Part shown: positions 52,626-55,728 of the stretch, one piece after another
Layout: every line of letters begins with the position of its first letter
Numbering within the stretch: the first letter of the stretch is position 1
Assembly (NCBI RefSeq): GCF_000735195.1
Contig: NZ_JPIM01000014.1
Coordinates: forward strand, 1-55,728
From: Chloroflexus sp. MS-G
Lineage (GTDB): Bacteria > Chloroflexota > Chloroflexia > Chloroflexales > Chloroflexaceae
Direction: 5' to 3'
DNA length: 55,728 nt
Position numbers and translations under genes: made by a program
Notes under the pieces: model-generated
Databases searched by the model: none
What the model was told of the DNA's origin: nothing
Seen by the model: the letters and a program-made list of their open reading frames with translations, nothing else

Positions 52626-53836
52626 GGAGAAGTCGATTCCTCTTTCTCATCAGACGCATCGGTCTGTAACGACAGTGTTTCTGGTGGGCCAAAGAAGACT
52701 TCAAGGACGCCGTTGCGGAAGTACGCACGCCGTGCCGGACGCTCGGCCAGGGTAGTCGGTAGCAGCATATCACGGCGGAAGTTTCCGATTTCAATAAACA
52801 ACTCATCGCCGCGTTTGGTCATTGATACTTTTCCAATCTCGACGTGCGGTAATGGCAGGCGCAACACATACTCATCGCCTTGCTTCACAATCTCTTGCGT
52901 CTTCCCGATAAAATGAACTTTGACCGGATCATCATCACCGAACAATTGCTGACCAACTATCGACAAATCTTTTATGCCGGCGAGATCACGGGCATAGTAG
53001 GGGCTTTCCCAGATCGGCAAGGGCCGGAAGAGGTCGTAGACCATCTGACGATAACCCTGCTGAATGCGGGCTAATTCCTGCATAAAAGCCCCTTCCACCT
53101 TATCGACCGGTAACACCCGATTGAGCACGACCCCATCAACCGGATAGCCAAATAAGGCCAGATAGGTTGAAGCCCGTTGCGCCTCTTTGATCACCATCCG
53201 TTCAGGATTGACCACCAGCCGGTAAGAACTGATTTGGGGATCGGTCAATGTCGCTCGTAGCGCTTCTACACCCTTGGTCAGTCGTTCGAGTTTAGAAAAC
53301 ACATCGGTTGCCGGTACCAATTGCTTGACCAACGGTCGCGCCACTTTAAGCGTGGTCGGTTCCCAATCCATCACGCGCGCTGCGTACCACAGAAAAGTTT
53401 CGGGCATTGTTAGCAAACGCACCGTTTCACCGGTGGGGGCAGCATCAACAATCACAACATCGAAATTGCCTTCACGCGCCTGTCGTCGAATGTGGAGCAG
53501 ACTTACCACTTCTTCCATGCCGGGGATAATAGCGAGCTCTTCGGCTGCCACTTCATCAACCCCCCGGCGGCGGAGCAGGTTACTCAGGTACACCCGTAGT
53601 TCACCCCAATGCTGGCGTACCTCATCGAGCACATTGATCTCCTGCCCCCACAAACGTTCGCCAATCTGCGTAGGTAATGAACCTAATGGAGTGTCAAGTG
53701 CATCGGCCAGACTATGCGCTACATCGGTACTGACAACCAGGGTGCGATAGCCTAATTCGGCTGCCCGTACTGCTGTTGCTGCCGAGGTAGTAGTTTTGCC
53801 GACGCCGCCTTTACCAAGATAGAGGATCAGCCGCAT
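52622..53836 (-). CDS. ArsA/Get3-family ATPase with HSP20-like C-terminal domain
   Basis: A single-unit ATPase of 404 residues. The deviant P-loop is GKGGVGKTTTSAATA, followed by VVSTDVAHSLADAL, the switch-II-like IVDAAPTGETVRLL and the helical subdomain with the Get3-like MPETFLWYAARV. The last 90 residues, beginning LPLPHVEIGKVSM, form beta strands of the alpha-crystallin/HSP20 type often found at the end of ArsA proteins in phototrophs. The Cys triad of arsenite-pump ArsA is absent and no arsB or arsR is near, so arsenic export is unlikely; a role in tail-anchored protein or membrane handling is more plausible. It overlaps the arginase gene by 4 nt. Confidence 0.88.
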   Translation of the reverse strand: MRLILYLGKGGVGKTTTSAATAVRAAELGYRTLVVSTDVAHSLADALDTPLGSLPTQIGERLWGQEINVLDEVRQHWGELRVYLSNLLRRRGVDEVAAEELAIIPGMEEVVSLLHIRRQAREGNFDVVIVDAAPTGETVRLLTMPETFLWYAARVMDWEPTTLKVARPLVKQLVPATDVFSKLERLTKGVEALRATLTDPQISSYRLVVNPERMVIKEAQRASTYLALFGYPVDGVVLNRVLPVDKVEGAFMQELARIQQGYRQMVYDLFRPLPIWESPYYARDLAGIKDLSIVGQQLFGDDDPVKVHFIGKTQEIVKQGDEYVLRLPLPHVEIGKVSMTKRGDELFIEIGNFRRDMLLPTTLAERPARRAYFRNGVLEVFFGPPETLSLQTDASDEKEESTSP

Positions 53837-54003
53837 TGATGTATCCTTTGTTGATCGGTGATTCTACACAGAAACTACTATCTGCTGTCGATGCGACGCC
53901 GCATCAATTGTATATGTTGCAGTTCAGCCCGTCAATCTTCTATGGTACACTATTCATGATAATACCTAAACACTACTGCTACATCAAGATGTAAGGAAAT
54001 TCA

Positions 54004-54519
54004 GTGCTTTCCGATCTTTTTCTTATTCGTCATGGGCAACCAATGCACAATCCGTCTATTCCGTACCAGCTTCCGCCAGGACCTGATTTGTCTGAACGTG
54101 GTCGGGCCGAGGCGCGTCAGGTAGCAGCATTTCTGGCCGATAAAGGGGTAGAGCAACTTCTAGTCTCGCCATTTGCCCGCACGACCCAAACGGCAGAGGT
54201 GCTAGTCGATGCCCTTGGATTACCGGTCTCATTTACCACACTAGTACAGGAACATGCACCGGGGGAGACATTTGAGCAGGTGCGGGCGCGGGTGCGCGAG
54301 GTGCTAGCCAGTCTGTTCGATTCGCCGTATCAGCGGGTTGCTATCATTACGCATGGCTCACCAATTCGTGCATTTCTGCTCGAACTAAGCCATGATCAGA
54401 TCGATCTCCGTTCCCATGTTTACCCCGGTGGCAACCCGGCGCCAACCTGCGGTGTCTGGCACGTCAGCTTCTCGCCGCAACGTGCATGCCGCTTTGATCT
54501 GGTATTTAAACCGTCGTAA
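54004..54519 (+). CDS. Histidine phosphatase family protein
   Basis: A protein of 171 residues of the phosphoglycerate-mutase-like superfamily. The catalytic motif is LIRHGQP, with further active-site residues in SPFARTTQTAEVL and the second His in VAIITHGSPIRAFLLEL. The short length fits SixA/CobC-like phosphatases better than glycolytic mutases. The start is a GTG at 54004 with TAAGGA upstream, 167 nt from the divergent ArsA gene. Because the cobalamin operon lacks an alpha-ribazole phosphatase and CobC belongs to this family, that role is possible, but nothing specific shows it. Confidence 0.85.
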   Translation: MLSDLFLIRHGQPMHNPSIPYQLPPGPDLSERGRAEARQVAAFLADKGVEQLLVSPFARTTQTAEVLVDALGLPVSFTTLVQEHAPGETFEQVRARVREVLASLFDSPYQRVAIITHGSPIRAFLLELSHDQIDLRSHVYPGGNPAPTCGVWHVSFSPQRACRFDLVFKPS

Positions 54520-54537
54520 ATTGGGCGGAGATGAGGT

Positions 54538-55290
54538 ATGAGCGATCTTGATGAGGTTATCACTGCTCTAGCGCACCATCTGCATGCCGCGCAGCACGTG
54601 ACAGTCTTGACCGGTGCAGGTATCTCGGCGGAAAGTGGTATTCCTACGTTCCGCGATGCCCAAACCGGTCTCTGGTCGCAGTTTGATCCGGAAGAACTGG
54701 CTTCACCGGCGGGCTTTGCCCGCAATCCAGGATTGGTCTGGCGCTGGTACGCCGAGCGACGGATCAAAGCCTGTGCTGCTCAGCCCAATCCGGCTCATTA
54801 TGCCCTGGTCGATCTGGCGAAGATGGTGCCAAAGTTGACTCTCATCACGCAGAATATTGATGGTTTGCACCAGCGTGCCGGTAGTCAAGATGTGATCGAA
54901 TTACACGGTAGTCTTCATCGTGCGCGCTGCATGGCCGACGGTACCGTGCATACAACTTGGGATTACGATGAAGAGCTGCCCCAATGTCCCGATTGTGGCG
55001 CTTTGTTGCGTCCCGATGTCGTCTGGTTCGGTGAATATCTGCCAGTCGCTGCGTTAGAGGCTGCTTACACTGCGACGCTCGATTGCGATGTCTTCTTTTC
55101 AATTGGTACGTCAGGCGTTGTTGAACCGGCAGCTTCTCTCCCCCGGATCGCCCTATCCAGAGGGGCAACCGTTCTGATCCTCAATCTTGAACAAACCACT
55201 GCGGCTCGCCCACCACTGTTTACCATTCATGGCAAGGCTGGCGAGGTGTTACCACGTCTGGTCTCGACAGTGCGACGTCTGAGAGCTTGA
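54538..55290 (+). CDS. Sir2-family NAD-dependent protein deacylase
   Basis: A sirtuin of 250 residues. The NAD site shows VLTGAGISAESGIPTFRD, LITQNIDGLHQRAG and the catalytic His123 in ELHGSL; SIGTSGVVEPA and LILNLE complete the Rossmann part. Zinc ligands appear as C131 and the pair C150/C153; the fourth Cys is missing, as in some bacterial members. Tyr71 and Arg74 (WYAERR) match the Y-x-x-R pair of class III sirtuins, which prefer succinyl- or malonyl-lysine as well as acetyl-lysine. It lies 18 nt after the phosphatase gene and is probably co-transcribed. The E. coli homologue is named cobB, unrelated to the CobB of cobalamin synthesis. Confidence 0.92.
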   Translation: MSDLDEVITALAHHLHAAQHVTVLTGAGISAESGIPTFRDAQTGLWSQFDPEELASPAGFARNPGLVWRWYAERRIKACAAQPNPAHYALVDLAKMVPKLTLITQNIDGLHQRAGSQDVIELHGSLHRARCMADGTVHTTWDYDEELPQCPDCGALLRPDVVWFGEYLPVAALEAAYTATLDCDVFFSIGTSGVVEPAASLPRIALSRGATVLILNLEQTTAARPPLFTIHGKAGEVLPRLVSTVRRLRA

Positions 55291-55417
55291 TTCAGAAACC
55301 TGGGCTTTTGATGAGTCTTGACCATGACACTTCCATCATGGTCAGGGAAACAGTGGCAGTGTCGGTGCTGCGAGCACGCCTGGTGGCCCTCACCTTCCCC
55401 CCAGCCCCCTCACCTTC

Positions 55418-55458
55418 CCCCCAGCCCCGCTCCCGCAGCACGGGAGCGGGGCTGGGGG
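55418..55458. repeat. 18-bp perfect palindrome downstream of the sirtuin gene
   Basis: The left arm (55418-55435, running CCCCCAGCCCC then GCTCCCG) and the right arm (55441-55458, CGGGAGC then GGGGCTGGGGG) pair over 18 bp around a 5-nt loop, CAGCA. No T-run follows. The right arm is the beginning of the 133-bp repeat unit that runs to the window end. Confidence 0.85.
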
Positions 55459-55728
55459 TGCGGGCGGCCCGCAGCTCTGTCTTTCATCGCGTTGGTAGGG
55501 ACGGGTTCCAAACCCGTCCCTCCTAGTGTATTTCTGAGACAGACGTGGAGGCCACCGCAAGGCCCGCAGCCCAGGAGCGGGGCTGGGGGTGCGGGCGCCC
55601 CCCGCAGCTCTGTCTTTCATCGCGTTGGTAGGGACGGGTTTCAACCCCGTGCCTCCTAGCGTATTTCTGAGACAGACGTGGAGGCCACCGCAAGACCCGC
55701 AGCGCGGGAGCGAGGCTGGGGGTGAGGA
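55441..55728. repeat. 133-bp tandem repeat, at least two copies, open at window end
   Basis: GCTGGGGGTG recurs at 55451, 55582 and 55715, and GCAGCTCTGT at 55471 and 55604, giving a period of 131-133 nt with small insertions. Unit 1 contains GGGACGGGTT-CCA-AACCCGTCCC (55498-55520), a perfect 10-bp hairpin; in unit 2 the same place (about 55631-55653) is altered and only the inner ACGGG/CCCGT pairing is kept. No gene is present in the whole 438-nt stretch from 55291. Confidence 0.85.

Noticed and set aside
52622..53836. Arsenite efflux ATPase.
   Set aside because: No metal-binding Cys triad and no arsB, arsC or arsR around it.
54538..55290. Sirtuin as a cobalamin gene because its E. coli relative is called cobB.
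   Set aside because: Sequence motifs are those of Sir2 deacylases; the cobalamin CobB function is supplied by cbiA at 46010.

Overview
The window looks like chromosomal DNA of a filamentous anoxygenic phototroph of the Chloroflexus type (phylum Chloroflexota). This is inferred from the moderately GC-rich composition, the protein style (DUF4129/DUF4350 pair, HisKA_3 kinase joined to a DUF5671-like membrane domain, ArsA with an HSP20-like tail) and the many GC-rich hairpin repeats between genes. No database comparison was possible, so the genus is an inference. No rRNA, tRNA, CRISPR array, transposase or prophage gene was found.

Layout. 1-1883: N-terminal part of an RND efflux permease, minus strand, running off the window. 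1979-9869: DUF4129 and DUF4350 proteins, an AT-richer GT39-like membrane glycosyltransferase, a membrane protein, acetylglutamate kinase overlapping a Crp/Fnr regulator, and a hypothetical gene. 9877-12796 (minus): two polytopic membrane proteins of possible complex-I-subunit ancestry and a ParA-type ATPase with a C-terminal zinc ribbon. 13276-17630: sensor kinase/DUF5671-like fusion, DUF418 protein and NarL-type response regulator. 17631-19813 (minus): an MFS exporter with a TetR repressor gene downstream and a palindromic operator touching the exporter promoter. 20289-25904: acyl-CoA dehydrogenase, PfkB-family sugar kinase, a minus-strand SDR/methyltransferase/small-protein operon, and an HD-domain protein.

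The core is a 24-kb cobalamin operon of 21 genes, all on the plus strand from about 26671 to 50706. A cobalamin riboswitch (26415-26532) and an intrinsic terminator (26617-26646) precede it. It encodes uptake of cobalt (CbiMNQO), corrin-ring synthesis (CobA, CbiX, CbiL, CbiF, CbiG-CbiH-precorrin-2 dehydrogenase, CbiD, CbiET, CbiC, CbiA), adenosylation (CobO), amidation (CbiP) and nucleotide-loop assembly (CbiB, CobU, CobT, CobD). The ring pathway is of the anaerobic, early-cobalt type (CbiX, CbiD, CbiG), yet the operon also carries a late-insertion CobN chelatase, fused to an N-terminal ferredoxin-like domain. CbiJ/CobK, CobS and CobS/CobT chelatase partners are not seen. A flavodoxin-like protein and an uncharacterised C-terminal domain on CbiX are the best unexplained parts of the pathway.

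50887-55290 holds a PHP-domain protein, an overlapping ArsA ATPase/arginase pair, a histidine phosphatase and a sirtuin. Several intergenic regions are packed with hairpins: 21543-21956, a 100-bp tandem repeat at 25953-26223, and a 133-bp tandem repeat with an 18-bp perfect palindrome at 55418-55728. One short hairpin element occurs at four or more places with compensating base changes.
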